A stretch of 64,000 nucleotides of DNA. It comes from Desulfoluna limicola. Lineage in GTDB: Bacteria; Desulfobacterota; Desulfobacteria; Desulfobacterales; Desulfolunaceae. The stretch is taken from the NCBI RefSeq assembly GCF_021654575.1, contig NZ_AP024488.1, forward strand, positions 2,751,501 to 2,815,500, written 5' to 3'. Under the pieces are notes generated by a model, which worked only from the letters and a program-made list of their open reading frames with translations, was not told the origin of the DNA and searched no databases. The position numbers were made by a program, and so were the translations under genes. Of the stretch, positions 1 through 8,346 are shown piece after piece; position 1 is the first letter of the stretch, and each line of letters opens with the position of its first letter.

Positions 1-804
1 ACCGAACTTCTGAGCATGGTCAGGAAAAATGATCAGTCCACGAATCTTTGCCGCTTTATCCTCCGTCTGTTCAGGCACCACGGCATCGAGATGGACGAGG
101 CAGGAACGAGCAACTTTCTCCTGGAGTTCAAGGAAGACGACGACCCGGCCCTGCCCCTTCCGCCCTTCCGGCGGAATCCCCTTGCCGTTACCTTCGACCG
201 GAAAACAGCACTCCAACGCGAAGAGATCGAATTCCTTACGGCCGATCACCCCATGGTGGTGGGCGCCCTGGAGTCCTTCCTCGGCTCCGAATCGGGCAAC
301 GCCTCCCTGGCCACATTCCAGGATGCCGGGGAACAGGGACTCCTGCTGGAACTCATCGGTGTCCCCGAATGCGTGGCTCCGTCACACCTGCGCGTGGACA
401 GGTTTCTTCCCACGGCACCCTTTCGCCTCGTCCTTGACCACACAGGTGACGAGGTCACAGAAGCGTGGCAACCGAGGGACTTGTCCGGCAACCTTGAAGA
501 CTTACCGGCCTCATGGCTCTCCGAACACCCAACCATAAGCAGGGAGCTCCTTCCCGGTCTTATGAAACAGGGAACAGCCAACATGGAGAATCAGAGCAAG
601 GCCGTCATTAAAAAAGCCACGGCCGCCATGACCGCCTTCATGGACCATGAGATCGACCGGCTGACAACCCTTAAGCTGACAAACCCCAATGTCACAGGGG
701 AAGAGATCAACGCCCTGAAGGCCGAAAAGAACGCCATGGCCGGTGCCCTTGAGAATTGCCGCATCCGCCTCGATGCCATGCGCCTGGTGCTGCTCATGCC
801 GTAG
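1..804 (+). CDS. rapA: RapA-like SWI/SNF RNA polymerase recycling helicase, C-terminal part (5' end outside window)
   Basis: The frame is open back to base 1, with no stop before the first ATG at 16, so this is the tail of a longer gene. The visible 262+ residues match the C-terminal domain of RapA (HepA), the ATPase that recycles stalled RNA polymerase. The motif TADHPMVVGALESFLGSE is followed by SLATF, LLLELIGV and APSHLRVDRFLP, which parallel the E. coli sequence around LTWDHPMVRGAIDLILGSE. The end also fits: a helical stretch with LTNPNVTGEEINAL, then LENCRIRLDAMRLVL, like the RapA terminus. The helicase motor itself is not in the window, so activity cannot be judged. The assignment rests on the C-terminal domain only. 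Confidence 0.85.
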   Translation, partial: TELLSMVRKNDQSTNLCRFILRLFRHHGIEMDEAGTSNFLLEFKEDDDPALPLPPFRRNPLAVTFDRKTALQREEIEFLTADHPMVVGALESFLGSESGNASLATFQDAGEQGLLLELIGVPECVAPSHLRVDRFLPTAPFRLVLDHTGDEVTEAWQPRDLSGNLEDLPASWLSEHPTISRELLPGLMKQGTANMENQSKAVIKKATAAMTAFMDHEIDRLTTLKLTNPNVTGEEINALKAEKNAMAGALENCRIRLDAMRLVLLMP

Positions 805-1219
805 GAAGGCCTTCAATCCTCAAAGCTGGGGGCAAAGACATGCCTCCGGCGGCGAGGTGAGCCATCTCAAAAGCACAGTTGTTCCTGTGCCACAAGCGCC
901 TTAAAACACCGGAAGCAGTTTGTCAAACCTGCTCATTCCGATCTGACAAAAGCGTGGACCCGGCAAGATTGCAGAGGGGTTCTTGCACTCAATTTTTATG
1001 TCAGGCAGCGGCTTTTAGATCCAACCCATTTCTACCTACATCGAATAAACCGTCCCGCCACCAAACCGTATACCAATATATTTCGACCCCTTCCTCCTTG
1101 ATCATTCATGAAATATGGCGTATTACTTAACCACATTCCTTATCTCAACGCTTGGTTAAAAAGAGAAACAACGGTTACAATTGTCATACCCCCTCACCAA
1201 TCACTGGTTGGAGTCTTGT
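805..1219. other. Intergenic region with one repeat end
   Basis: About 415 bases with no convincing gene. Bases 842-864 hold one end of the dispersed GC-rich repeat (GCCTCCGGCGGCGAGGTG then AGCCA). This is the exact reverse complement of 2991-3013. It lies about 38 bases after the rapA stop. The rest is AT-richer and probably holds the promoter of the next two genes; I see no clear consensus promoter. Confidence 0.5.
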
Positions 1220-1684
1220 ATGCCCCAATTCTTTTTTGCACTGCTTCTGACGATGGCCACGGATACCGTCAACATTGACATGCCACAAGACCAGGCATGG
1301 CTCCACGGACGGTGGCTTCATGTTGCCGTCTCTTCCGACACCGCTGCCTGCACCGAGTCAACACAACAAAGGCCCCCAAAAGGAAAACACCTACTTGTCT
1401 TTCGTCCCGATGGCGAATTGCGGCGGTACTCTCCCCAGAAAGGGTGGGCACGGCTCCTCATGGATTTCAACGTGAGTGAGAACACCGTTGTGTTGCAACC
1501 ACAGACCCAGGATCAGTCTTGCCTCATGGCAGAAAAAACCGATGAGGGTCTTTTGATGGTGTGCATGCCCAAATATGGCAATTTTTACTACAAGAAAGTC
1601 GATCCCAAGACACGCCTTGATCAGATCAACTTTCTCCAACCCCCAACACACCAATCAGCCCTGTCCGCTGCAGCCGGAGAGTAA
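1220..1684 (+). CDS. Small secreted or membrane-anchored protein of unknown function, upstream of ligE
   Basis: Not recognised. The ATG at 1220 is preferred because GGAG lies seven bases upstream; the frame can also be read from a TTG at 1181 without a Shine-Dalgarno. The product is about 154 residues. It begins with a short hydrophobic stretch (MPQFFFALLLTMA) that may be a weak signal peptide. It then contains alternating hydrophobic strands with HGRWLHVAV, HLLVFRPDGELRRYSP and GNFYYKKVDP, suggesting a small beta-rich domain. It ends three bases before the ligase start, so the two are almost certainly co-transcribed. A periplasmic partner or stress protein is possible, but nothing in the sequence names its role. 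Confidence 0.6.
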   Translation: MPQFFFALLLTMATDTVNIDMPQDQAWLHGRWLHVAVSSDTAACTESTQQRPPKGKHLLVFRPDGELRRYSPQKGWARLLMDFNVSENTVVLQPQTQDQSCLMAEKTDEGLLMVCMPKYGNFYYKKVDPKTRLDQINFLQPPTHQSALSAAAGE

Positions 1685-1687
1685 CCG

Positions 1688-2527
1688 ATGCCTAAGAGAA
1701 CCTGGGCCCTTATCACCCTGGCCCTTGCCATTCTTTGTCTCCCCACCATGGCACCCTCAGCCCCCCTTGCCCTCCAAAAGGCAGAAACATACACAGGGGA
1801 GGAACAGGTCACCGGATGGTTCATGAGCGAAAAACTCGATGGCATCAGGGGCTACTGGACCGGCACAACCCTTGTCACCCGCAAAGGAAAACCCATCCAT
1901 GCCCCGGAGTGGTTCATCCAAAGCTTCCCGCCCTTTGAACTTGACGGCGAGCTTTGGAGCAAGCGAAACGACTTTGCCTTTGTCCAGAGCACCGTGATGG
2001 ATCAAACCCCATCCGACGACTGGAAACACATCACCTACAACATATTTGAAGTACCCAACACCCCAGGGGACTTCCCCACCCGTCTTGATAAAGCTAAAAC
2101 ATGGTTTTCAACCCACCCAGGATCCCCTGCCCGCATCATTCCACAGATCACCTGTGAAGGCCGATCCCACCTCGACCGCTTCATGGCCGTCGTCGAAAAC
2201 AGCGGTGGCGAAGGCCTCATCGTCAAAGACCCGAGCCTTCCCTTCCACACCGGAAGATCACCCCACGTCCTGAAAGTTAAACACGCAGCAGATATGGAAG
2301 GCGTTGTCGTGGATATCAATGAAGGGAAAGGCAAGTACAAAGGGATGATGGGAAGCTTGCGGCTTAAGCTGGAAAATGGGGTGGAGTTCAACCTCGGAAC
2401 CGGATTCTCCGATGAAACCCGAAAGGAACCACCGGTGATGGGCAGCGTCGTGACCTTCAAACACCACGGTTTCACCCGAACCGGCAAACCCCGCTTCGCC
2501 TCCTACCTGAGAATCCGAAAGGATTGA
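1688..2527 (+). CDS. ligE: Exported ATP-dependent DNA ligase (LigE type)
   Basis: A minimal ATP-dependent DNA ligase of 279 residues that seals nicked double-stranded DNA through an enzyme-AMP intermediate. Residues 1-25 form a signal peptide (positive start, hydrophobic core, then APSAPLAL), typical of LigE ligases predicted to act in the periplasm. Motif I is SEKLDGIRG, with Lys49 the predicted nucleophile. Motif III is FELDGE (83-88), motif IV GGEGLIVKDP (173-182) and motif V LKVK (195-198). An OB fold follows, with MGSVVTFKHHGFTRTGKPRF near the end. There is no zinc finger or helicase fusion, as usual for this family. GGAGAG precedes the ATG. The small secreted protein upstream is in the same transcription unit. 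In other bacteria LigE is linked to competence or extracellular DNA; no such genes are visible here. Confidence 0.9.
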   Translation: MPKRTWALITLALAILCLPTMAPSAPLALQKAETYTGEEQVTGWFMSEKLDGIRGYWTGTTLVTRKGKPIHAPEWFIQSFPPFELDGELWSKRNDFAFVQSTVMDQTPSDDWKHITYNIFEVPNTPGDFPTRLDKAKTWFSTHPGSPARIIPQITCEGRSHLDRFMAVVENSGGEGLIVKDPSLPFHTGRSPHVLKVKHAADMEGVVVDINEGKGKYKGMMGSLRLKLENGVEFNLGTGFSDETRKEPPVMGSVVTFKHHGFTRTGKPRFASYLRIRKD

Positions 2528-3056
2528 AAGAAGGGTCTCACATGCCCAGAGTTGTGAAGGCACCGTCACGAGAACACAGTGAAACATACGGCAAAGGTTT
2601 CAGTACGCTGACTAAAAATGAGGTTTTTCGCTTAAATGCCTCACTCCTCTGCGGCATGAGCAAGGACGAACAAAAAAGCCGCGCCGGAGTGCGGCGCTCC
2701 AAAAGAAGGCGGCTGTTTCATACGTGTGTGTGACCATTTCGACCTGCGATAGAAGCCCACGACGTGATGGCATGGCACCTCGCAATTGCCCCCCGCTTTA
2801 CAGGAGACTCTCCTCGCCGCAGGCCACGGCCAGATTAAGAATTCCTCCGGCGGCCCCACCCAGAGCTCCCCCCGGATAAACTCAGCAAACCGACCTGCAC
2901 ATTAAAACCTAAGAAAATCTCGCCGCGAAAGCGGATGCGATTTGCCCCTCGTGCCTCGGGTCAGGTCGCACCCGTAACCCGCTCTCTAAGTGGCTCACCT
3001 CGCCGCCGGAGGCACGTGTTTGGCTCCAGCGTTTCCATGGAAGGCCGCCTGAGTCT
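2528..3056. other. Intergenic region between convergent ligE and mntP
   Basis: About 530 bases between the stops of two convergent genes. Its right half is repeat copy A (2844-3012). The left half has no gene that I can support. A short reading frame from 2524 to 2733 overlaps the ligE stop but has no family features. No clear terminator with a T-tract was found for ligE. Confidence 0.5.
2844..3012. repeat. GC-rich repeat element, copy A
   Basis: Bounded by inverted GCCTCCGGCGG-like ends: CCTCCGGCGGCCCC at 2844 and CGCCGCCGGAGGC ending at 3012. Internally it has GCGGATGCGATTTG, the CCCTCGTGCCTCGGG motif (about 2946-2960) and CACCCGTAACCCGCT (about 2969-2983), all shared with copy D at 62568-62752. 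It lies about 45 bases past the mntP stop. Confidence 0.7.
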
Positions 3057-3635
3057 TTACAGGCCAAACACCCCATGCCCTTGGAGAATATGTACGCCGA
3101 TGGTGAGAAGGACCACACCGCCCAGGACTTCTGCCCAGCGGCTGAGGCGTTCAGAAGAGGCGAATCGGGTGCCGATCTGCATGCCGATAAGGGTAAAGAG
3201 ACAGGCGGTGATGCCGATGATAATGGCAGGAAAGGCGATGGAGACATCAAGAACCGACATGGAAAAACCGACGGCCAGAGCGTCTATGCTGGTGGCCACG
3301 GAAAGAACAATAAGACTCATGCGACGGGTGGGGTCATGGGCCTCATCGGTATCCTCGTCATCACTCTGGAAGGCCTCCCAGAGCATCTTGCCCCCCACAA
3401 AAGCGAGCAGTCCAAAGGCGATCCAATGGTCAAAGGCCGACACAAAAGAGCGAACTTTCACGCCAAAAAACCAACCGATCACAGGCATCATGGCCTGGAA
3501 CAGACCAAAATGCCAGGAGAGGCGAAACATCTGGCGGGCATTTACTTTTTTCAGGCTGATGCCCACGGCCACGGCCACGGCAAAAGCGTCCATGGCAAGG
3601 GCCACGGCAAGGGAGATCAAAGAGAGAATATCCAC
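3057..3635 (-). CDS. mntP: MntP-type manganese efflux pump
   Basis: A 192-residue inner-membrane protein of the MntP (formerly UPF0059) family, which exports Mn2+. It has six hydrophobic segments in two halves. Each half carries the family signature around a membrane acidic residue: AVALAMDAFAVAVAVG near the start and VATSIDALAVGFSMSVL near residue 115. GGKMLWEAF matches the conserved GGRMI segment of the E. coli protein. Between the halves is an acidic cytoplasmic loop (SDDEDTDEAHD). The start is GTG at 3635, which aligns with known MntP N termini, although the Shine-Dalgarno is weak. A yybP-ykoY manganese riboswitch was looked for on this strand upstream and not found. Confidence 0.9.
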   Translation of the reverse strand: MDILSLISLAVALAMDAFAVAVAVGISLKKVNARQMFRLSWHFGLFQAMMPVIGWFFGVKVRSFVSAFDHWIAFGLLAFVGGKMLWEAFQSDDEDTDEAHDPTRRMSLIVLSVATSIDALAVGFSMSVLDVSIAFPAIIIGITACLFTLIGMQIGTRFASSERLSRWAEVLGGVVLLTIGVHILQGHGVFGL

Positions 3636-3821
3636 AGCATCACAAAGGGGAGGAACTGGAAAAAAGCCCGGTCAACACAGGTTGGTCGCGCCCATGGTTA
3701 TCGCAGGGAACCACCAGACACGAAAGAGCGTATCCCAGTGTTGAAACTTTTCCGGAGTCCTCTTGAAAAAGGGTTGATAAAAAATTTATAGCCAGTGCTA
3801 TATCACAATGCCTTTAAAACC

Positions 3822-5369
3822 TCACGTCACAACCACCCCGTCATCTCCCTCGTCGCACATCGTGCAGTTACGCCCCGCTGACTTTGCCCGATAAAGGGCT
3901 TGATCTGCTTTGGAAATGAGGTCTTCAAGGGAACCTCCGGAGGCATGCTCTGCAGCACCGCAGGTGATGGTAACCGGCAGGTGCTTCGCCAAGGGAACGG
4001 AGGAGCCAAAATAAAAGTCGGTCTCTTCAATGGTCCTTCGGAGCCTCTCGCAAAAGGCACGGCCTTTTTGAAGGTCCCCCCTGAACAGAATAATGAACTC
4101 GTCGCCCCCCCAACGGGCAAGGACATCATGACGCCTGATGCTCTTGCCTGAAATCTCCGCCACGGTTTTAATCACCGAATCCCCGAAAAGGTGCCCGGCG
4201 GTGTCGTTGATGCTTTTAAAATGGTCGATATCAAGAATCACCAGGGAAAAGGGGTTTCCGTCTCGTGATGCCGTATAGGCGATCCGCCGAAAATCATGTT
4301 CAAAGGCTCGGCGGTTTTTGACGCCTGTCAGTTTGTCGGTGGTCGCCATCCGTTCCAGGCGATCCTGAAAATAGTTCACCGTAAGAATGTTCACCCCAAT
4401 AACCAGAAACGTCACAAAAAGGCCCACAAAAAAGTTAATCAGGCTGCTTTTTTGAAGGCGCTGAAGCATGACGGTTTCATCCATCTCCACGAGGAGATAC
4501 CATTTAAATTCAGGAACATAACGGGATGTTACCAAGAACGTCTTCCCTTCGTACGTCACCTCGTGGGAGGAGCTCGCATTCCCCCGGTCCAACAAAAACG
4601 GGGCCACCTTCGCCAGTTTGGGGCTGCTGCGAATCGAGTCCCTCTCAATCCGGTCGGTGTCCGTGTGAAGCTGAATCATTCCGTCTGTGCTGACGAAATA
4701 AATGTTACGGGTGTACTTCTGCTGATAGGTCCGGATCAACCGGTTTATATGATTGACATTGAGCCCTGCCCCGGTGACCCCTATCAGGTTGCCATCGTAA
4801 TCCTCCAGCCTGTGATTGATAAAAATGGTGAGGCTGTTGGCCGCCGCCTGATTGGAGTCGACATCCAGGTCGTACTCCTGGCCGGTCTCAATGAACCGGT
4901 AGAACCAGGCGTCGTGCTCATCTTCAGGAGAGAGCGTCTTTAGCACCCCGTCATAGTGATAGTAGCGCCCCGTTTTCTTGGAAATCATGAATGTGGAGAA
5001 AAAACCGTACTTCTCCTTGATTTCTGAGAGGTACTTTGTGATTTTCTCCACATCCTCCTCTCCCTCCATGGTCCAATCCTTGAGAAACGTGTCATTGGCC
5101 ATAAGGGAGGAGACAAAAACCGGGCTCATGAGGTCTTTCTGGATCTCAGAGTAGATGTTGTCACTGGTCAGCGGCAGGGTGTTGTATATAAGGTTGTCCC
5201 TCAGAAGCTTTCTTGAGCTGTTGTAATGGGTGATGGTGATGATCAAAAAGGCCGCAACCAGAATAAGGCTCAAGCAGAGGATCAGGCGGGTTCTGATGGA
5301 AACGTAACGAAGCATGTCAACTATCCCGTATTTGGGGGTCTCTGTTCCAAGGCCCCATTTACGGGACAT
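3822..5369 (-). CDS. Membrane-bound diguanylate cyclase with periplasmic Cache-like sensor
   Basis: A 515-residue protein predicted to make cyclic di-GMP in response to an extracytoplasmic signal. A transmembrane helix at about 27-46 is followed by a roughly 260-residue periplasmic region with Cache-like features (YYHYDGVLKTLSP, GVTGAGLNVNHI, FVSTDG.IQLHTD). A second helix lies at about 308-330. The C-terminal GGDEF domain contains the intact active-site motif RWGGDEF. An intact inhibitory I-site, RRHD, lies five residues before it, so product inhibition is expected. DKLTGVKNRRAF marks the start of the domain. The start at 5369 is not strongly decided; a second ATG lies 18 codons in. No partner gene is adjacent, but c-di-GMP proteins recur at 47-54 kb. 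Confidence 0.9.
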   Translation of the reverse strand: MSRKWGLGTETPKYGIVDMLRYVSIRTRLILCLSLILVAAFLIITITHYNSSRKLLRDNLIYNTLPLTSDNIYSEIQKDLMSPVFVSSLMANDTFLKDWTMEGEEDVEKITKYLSEIKEKYGFFSTFMISKKTGRYYHYDGVLKTLSPEDEHDAWFYRFIETGQEYDLDVDSNQAAANSLTIFINHRLEDYDGNLIGVTGAGLNVNHINRLIRTYQQKYTRNIYFVSTDGMIQLHTDTDRIERDSIRSSPKLAKVAPFLLDRGNASSSHEVTYEGKTFLVTSRYVPEFKWYLLVEMDETVMLQRLQKSSLINFFVGLFVTFLVIGVNILTVNYFQDRLERMATTDKLTGVKNRRAFEHDFRRIAYTASRDGNPFSLVILDIDHFKSINDTAGHLFGDSVIKTVAEISGKSIRRHDVLARWGGDEFIILFRGDLQKGRAFCERLRRTIEETDFYFGSSVPLAKHLPVTITCGAAEHASGGSLEDLISKADQALYRAKSAGRNCTMCDEGDDGVVVT

Positions 5370-5925
5370 CTGATTGTTCTTTTCTCACGACGGAAATACC
5401 GCCACATTCATGACCCAAACATGACATTGTATCGTATTCCTAATAAGGGGTATCACACGGGACATCTCCTGCTGTCAATTCAGATCACCGGCCAGATAAA
5501 GGAAACATGTCACAAACGTGTTGATACAGAGCATCCATCCCCCTGCCATGGGCCTGACAAATACGGCCCATTGGCCTCGCTTGATCTTCTCAGCCATTGT
5601 TTCCACATCAAAATCACGGATCCAGCGAGGCAGATTGGGCCAGATGGCATGAAACCTGTACAAGGGCTAAGGGCTGGTTATCCGAGAGAAGAGATGTGTC
5701 AACTTCTTTCTATCGGACTTCAAGCAACTCCCCCCCCAAAAAAAACGACTGAAAAGCAGCTAAAAAACAATTAGCGTCCCATACCCCTTAAAAGACCTAC
5801 ACGCGTTAGCCTTTGCTCACGGGCAAAGCCCGTCAGCGAATACGACGTACCCGAGGCACGAGGGTTCGGAGCATTCGCGAACCTGGGGTCCAGGGGCTCA
5901 GCCCCTGGCCGCCGGAGGCTTTTTT
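5370..5925. other. Intergenic region with repeat and hairpins
   Basis: About 555 bases. A reading frame on the minus strand at 5475-5663 has only a TTG start and no family features, so it is not called. The right part is a diverged copy of the GC-rich repeat: ACGGGC/GCCCGT hairpin (5819-5833), CCCGAGGCACGAGGG (about 5860-5874), then a 9-bp hairpin CCAGGGGCTCAGCCCCTGG (5890-5908) and GCCGCCGGAGGC (5909-5920). Read leftward, this sits directly after the azlD stop and may end that transcript. Confidence 0.6.
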
Positions 5926-5927
5926 TT
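5890..5927 (-). terminator. Hairpin after azlD, part of the GC-rich repeat family
   Basis: Directly after the azlD stop codon on the minus strand comes an A-run, then GCCTCCGGCGGC and the stem CCAGGGG/CCCCTGG. No T-run follows the stem on that strand, so termination is possible but not certain. Confidence 0.4.
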
Positions 5928-6252
5928 ACACAGTCAACCACTGGATTACCCAGAGTGCGGTCAGGCCTGAGACGAGGGTCAGGAAAACACTTCGTTTCCA
6001 GAGGGCAATGGCAAGGGCCACCACGCCGGCCAGGAGGCGTGGGTTGGAAAGGGAAATATCCAGGTACCCGTTGGCCATAAAGAGAGCCGGTGTGACAAGG
6101 GCGGGAAGCACCGCTGCAGGAACCAGGCGAAGGGCTTTGGCAAGGCGAGGGTGGGGGTCTTTTCCGCTCTGAAAAAGGAGGAAGGAGCCCCGCTCGGAGA
6201 AGGTAATGGCCCCGCAAAGGATAATCACAAAAAAGAAGAACCCATGGCTCAT
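5926..6252 (-). CDS. azlD: AzlD-type small subunit of branched-chain amino acid exporter
   Basis: A 108-residue membrane protein with three to four hydrophobic segments, of the AzlD family. With AzlC it forms a branched-chain amino acid efflux system (AzlCD/YgaZH type). The CGAITFSERGSFLLF region and RLAKALRLVPAAVLPALVTPALF match the conserved family core (ProALLR/LVPPAVL in relatives). Its ATG overlaps the azlC stop by four bases (6249-6252), showing translational coupling and a two-gene operon. It is followed immediately by a repeat hairpin. Confidence 0.85.
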   Translation of the reverse strand: MSHGFFFFVIILCGAITFSERGSFLLFQSGKDPHPRLAKALRLVPAAVLPALVTPALFMANGYLDISLSNPRLLAGVVALAIALWKRSVFLTLVSGLTALWVIQWLTV

Positions 6253-6959
6253 GATGCCCCCTCCTCTCCCGTGGTGTCCAGGAGCAACCCCGCACCGATC
6301 CCCAAAAGGGCGGCACAGATGATATTGAGGCCATACGGAAAGCCGGACATCACCAGCGCTGTCACACCTGAGACCAGGGCCGCGACAAGGGTCGGCCGGT
6401 CCTGAACCGCCGGAACGAGAAGGGCCATAAAGGTCAGGGGCACTCCGAAATCGAGTCCCCAGCTGTCCGGGACCCCCGCTCCGAGAAGAATACCCAGCGC
6501 ATTAAAGACCTGCCAAACGAAAAAAATCGTCACCCCGGCCCCAAGTGTATAAGCGAAGGGGTTCCTGCAGCCCCTCTTTTCGTGAAACCGCGTGAGGGAG
6601 AGCGCATAGGCCTGATCGGTGAGAAGGTAAGAGACCAGAAGGCGCCACCGGCCCGGCACCGCCCTGAAATGCGGGGCGATGGAGGCGCTGTACATCACAA
6701 ATCGCAGATTGATCACAAAGGCCGTCAGCACCATCACAACGGCAGGAGCCCCGATCACAAAGAGATGAATCACCGCCAGCTGAGATGCTCCGGCAAAAAT
6801 CACCAGAGAAATCCCCACCGCCTGCCATGCAGGAAGTCCCGCCTCCATTGAGGCGATGCCACAAATCAAGGCAAAGGGAATCACCCCAAGCAGCAACGGC
6901 AACGCCGCACGCACCCCTTGCAAAAACAAGCCCCTCTCTTCGTCACCCCAGCCCATCAT
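6249..6959 (-). CDS. azlC: AzlC-type large subunit of branched-chain amino acid exporter
   Basis: A 236-residue inner-membrane protein, about the normal AzlC length, with about seven hydrophobic segments. Family signatures are GVIPFALICGIASMEAGL near the start and VFAGASQLAVIHLF (SLxxFAGASQ in relatives). VINLRFVMYSASIAPHF is the conserved NLRHxLYSAxLAP block, and LLTDQAYAL is the conserved TDE/TDQ-Y segment. GGAGG lies just before two adjacent ATG codons (6959 and 6956); the second has the better spacing. It overlaps azlD by four bases. The pair probably exports excess branched-chain amino acids or methionine; the substrate here is inferred from the family. Confidence 0.9.
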   Translation of the reverse strand: MMGWGDEERGLFLQGVRAALPLLLGVIPFALICGIASMEAGLPAWQAVGISLVIFAGASQLAVIHLFVIGAPAVVMVLTAFVINLRFVMYSASIAPHFRAVPGRWRLLVSYLLTDQAYALSLTRFHEKRGCRNPFAYTLGAGVTIFFVWQVFNALGILLGAGVPDSWGLDFGVPLTFMALLVPAVQDRPTLVAALVSGVTALVMSGFPYGLNIICAALLGIGAGLLLDTTGEEGAS

Positions 6960-7050
6960 ATCCTCCGATCAAACGTACCAATCAACCCGAAGGTTCTATC
7001 AGAAGGGAGCACCGGGTGAAAGAAAAAGAGGTGGGAAGACAAAACAAGCC

Positions 7051-7070
7051 TCCACCTCGCCGCCGGAGGA
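7051..7070. repeat. GC-rich repeat end
   Basis: An isolated end of the dispersed repeat (TCCACCTCGCCGCCGGAGGA). On the minus strand it reads CCTCCGGCGGCGAGGTGGA and begins about 18 bases after the stop of the gene at 7089-7811, in the usual orientation away from a gene end. Confidence 0.6.
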
Positions 7071-7088
7071 TTGACTTTTGACAAGACC

Positions 7089-7811
7089 TCAGAAAAGACA
7101 GGTCACCTGTACGTACCCGGGGGCCACGCCAAAGCGAAGGTTGTCCGTTATGGAGGGTCGGGATTCAGGGGTGCCAACAAAGTCGCCATTCTGGTAGGCC
7201 TCCCAGCTGGCGGTGGCACGTTGGGGGGTGGTAAAAATCTGGAGTTCTGAAACCAGTGTGGCCACGGCAAAAAGGGCAAGGCCATCCTGATGGCGGCCGC
7301 CATCTAAGGTCACCACAAGTCCACCGGCAAGGTTCACAGCACCGTACGTAAGATGGGTTTTAAGGGAACGCTCGCGAATTTCCCTCTCTGCCCCTTTGCG
7401 GAGGTATAGCTCGGCTGCGGCGAGTTTTGCTGCGATCTCTTCCTCCGAGGCCTGGGGCATGGTAGAAAGGGTTTTTGCATCACGATGCAGGGTCATGGGG
7501 TCCAGAGCCAAGCCGACAACCCCCAAAAGAGAGAGAGTGGCGTTCACACCGGAATCAAACCGCTCGTCCCCTTCGTCCTCACCATCTTTATCGATGGCAA
7601 TGGCGATCTCAAGAATAACGTCCGCCCCATAAATTCCTGTCCAGCCGTATTGCCAGAACCTTGAAGCCCCGGCCCCGTCATCCATAGCCTTCTGGATCCA
7701 GTCAATACGAGCCTGTGCATCGATCTCAATGCCCCCTTCCTCGCCCCATGCCAGAGGTAGACAGAAAAGCAGCACAACTGTGAACACCAAAATCATTGAC
7801 GTCGTTCGCAT
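7089..7811 (-). CDS. Exported protein of unknown function
   Basis: Not recognised. The start at 7811 is chosen because GGAGG lies five bases before that ATG; a further ATG four codons upstream has no such site. The product has 240 residues. It begins with a clear signal peptide (MRTTSMILVFTVVLLFCLP then AWG). The mature part is mostly acidic and helical. It has three moderately hydrophobic stretches (ATLSLLGVVGLALDP, AVNLAGGLVVTLDG, ALFAVATLVSELQIF) that could be membrane or buried helices, separated by a charged coiled stretch with EEEIAAKLAAAELYLRKG. This pattern is seen in uncharacterised envelope proteins of Desulfobacterota. It stands alone; the MITE lies upstream. Confidence 0.65.
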   Translation of the reverse strand: MRTTSMILVFTVVLLFCLPLAWGEEGGIEIDAQARIDWIQKAMDDGAGASRFWQYGWTGIYGADVILEIAIAIDKDGEDEGDERFDSGVNATLSLLGVVGLALDPMTLHRDAKTLSTMPQASEEEIAAKLAAAELYLRKGAEREIRERSLKTHLTYGAVNLAGGLVVTLDGGRHQDGLALFAVATLVSELQIFTTPQRATASWEAYQNGDFVGTPESRPSITDNLRFGVAPGYVQVTCLF

Positions 7812-7911
7812 ACCAACCTCCATCTTTTGCTTACTGTACGCCCTGCCCCAAAGTCATGTATCCCGAGCAGGTTCAACAGGGGGGACCTTTTCTCCTGTCT
7901 CGTGTGCCTTG

Positions 7912-8156
7912 CCCGGATATGTCACGAGTTGAGTGCATCCCTATTCAAGGCATCAGAGTTGCAGATGCAGTGGTTTACCTCAATGCTCTGATAACGAAGA
8001 AGACGGGTGCACTCGGCTCGCCCGAAGGGTGAGAAAATCGAGCAGGAAACCGTGACGTACATTTTGTGTTTTTGAAACACCTCAACGCTTCGCAGTAACC
8101 ATCATTAATTGCATGACATTGCTTTGAGTTGGTTGTTTCCTCATGAAAGATCCGGG
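7912..8156. mobile_element. 245-bp MITE, copy 1
   Basis: A non-coding element that starts CCCGGATATGTCACGAG and ends CTCATGAAAGATCCGGG, so its ends are imperfect inverted repeats of about 17 bases. A second copy of exactly the same length lies at 54182-54426 in the opposite orientation. By eye I count about 30 differences and no gaps between them (about 88 % identity). An internal hairpin CTCGCCCGAAGGGTGAG lies near 8017-8033. Flanks here (CTTG and CCAA) do not form a clear duplication. No transposase is encoded, so it must be mobilised in trans. Confidence 0.8.
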
Positions 8157-8250
8157 CCAAGCAGAGAGAACAACAAAAAACAGCTATTTCTTACATGATC
8201 ATCGTTTACCAGCGACGGTAATCTCAGCCATCAGCCTTTGTCAACTGTTA

Positions 8251-8264
8251 ACTGACTGGCCAGT
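8251..8264. promoter_or_regulatory. Weak TetR-type operator (distal)
   Basis: ACTGACTGGCCAGT has one intact ACTGAC half-site and a perfect inner palindrome ACTGGCCAGT. It is centred 46 bases upstream of the stronger site at 8297-8310. It is inferred to be an auxiliary site for the TetR regulator encoded at 11791-12381. Confidence 0.45.
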
Positions 8265-8296
8265 GGTCTCTTCACGTCTTTGCCTGAGGTATTTGT

Positions 8297-8310
8297 ACTG
8301 ACCAGTCAGT
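8297..8310. promoter_or_regulatory. TetR-type operator of the aminotransferase operon
   Basis: ACTGACCAGTCAGT has perfect 6-base inverted arms around a 2-base centre. The same 14-mer occurs at 14416-14429 before the kinase gene, and a TGACCGGTCA relative lies before tetR. It ends six bases before the predicted -35 box. Such TGAC-N2-GTCA palindromes are typical TetR-family targets. Confidence 0.7.
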
Positions 8311-8316
8311 TTTTAA

Positions 8317-8346
8317 TTGACACACAAAAAGCCATGTCTCTATAGT
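8317..8346 (+). promoter_or_regulatory. Predicted sigma70 promoter of the aminotransferase-aldolase operon
   Basis: TTGACA at 8317-8322 and TATAGT at 8341-8346, separated by 18 bases. The operator lies immediately upstream of the -35 box. Confidence 0.65.

Noticed and set aside
879..1130. 83-codon frame in the first gap
   Set aside because: No ribosome site, no family similarity, and it begins within repeat-derived sequence.
2524..2733. 69-codon frame overlapping the ligE stop
   Set aside because: Basic, low-complexity translation without domain or ribosome site; probably chance.
3636..3700. AAAGGGGAGGA-like sequence near mntP resembling the start of a yybP-ykoY manganese riboswitch
   Set aside because: It is on the strand opposite to mntP and the second conserved half of the riboswitch is missing.
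5475..5663. 62-codon frame on the minus strand
   Set aside because: It has only a TTG start, no Shine-Dalgarno and no recognisable features; it lies in a repeat-containing gap.
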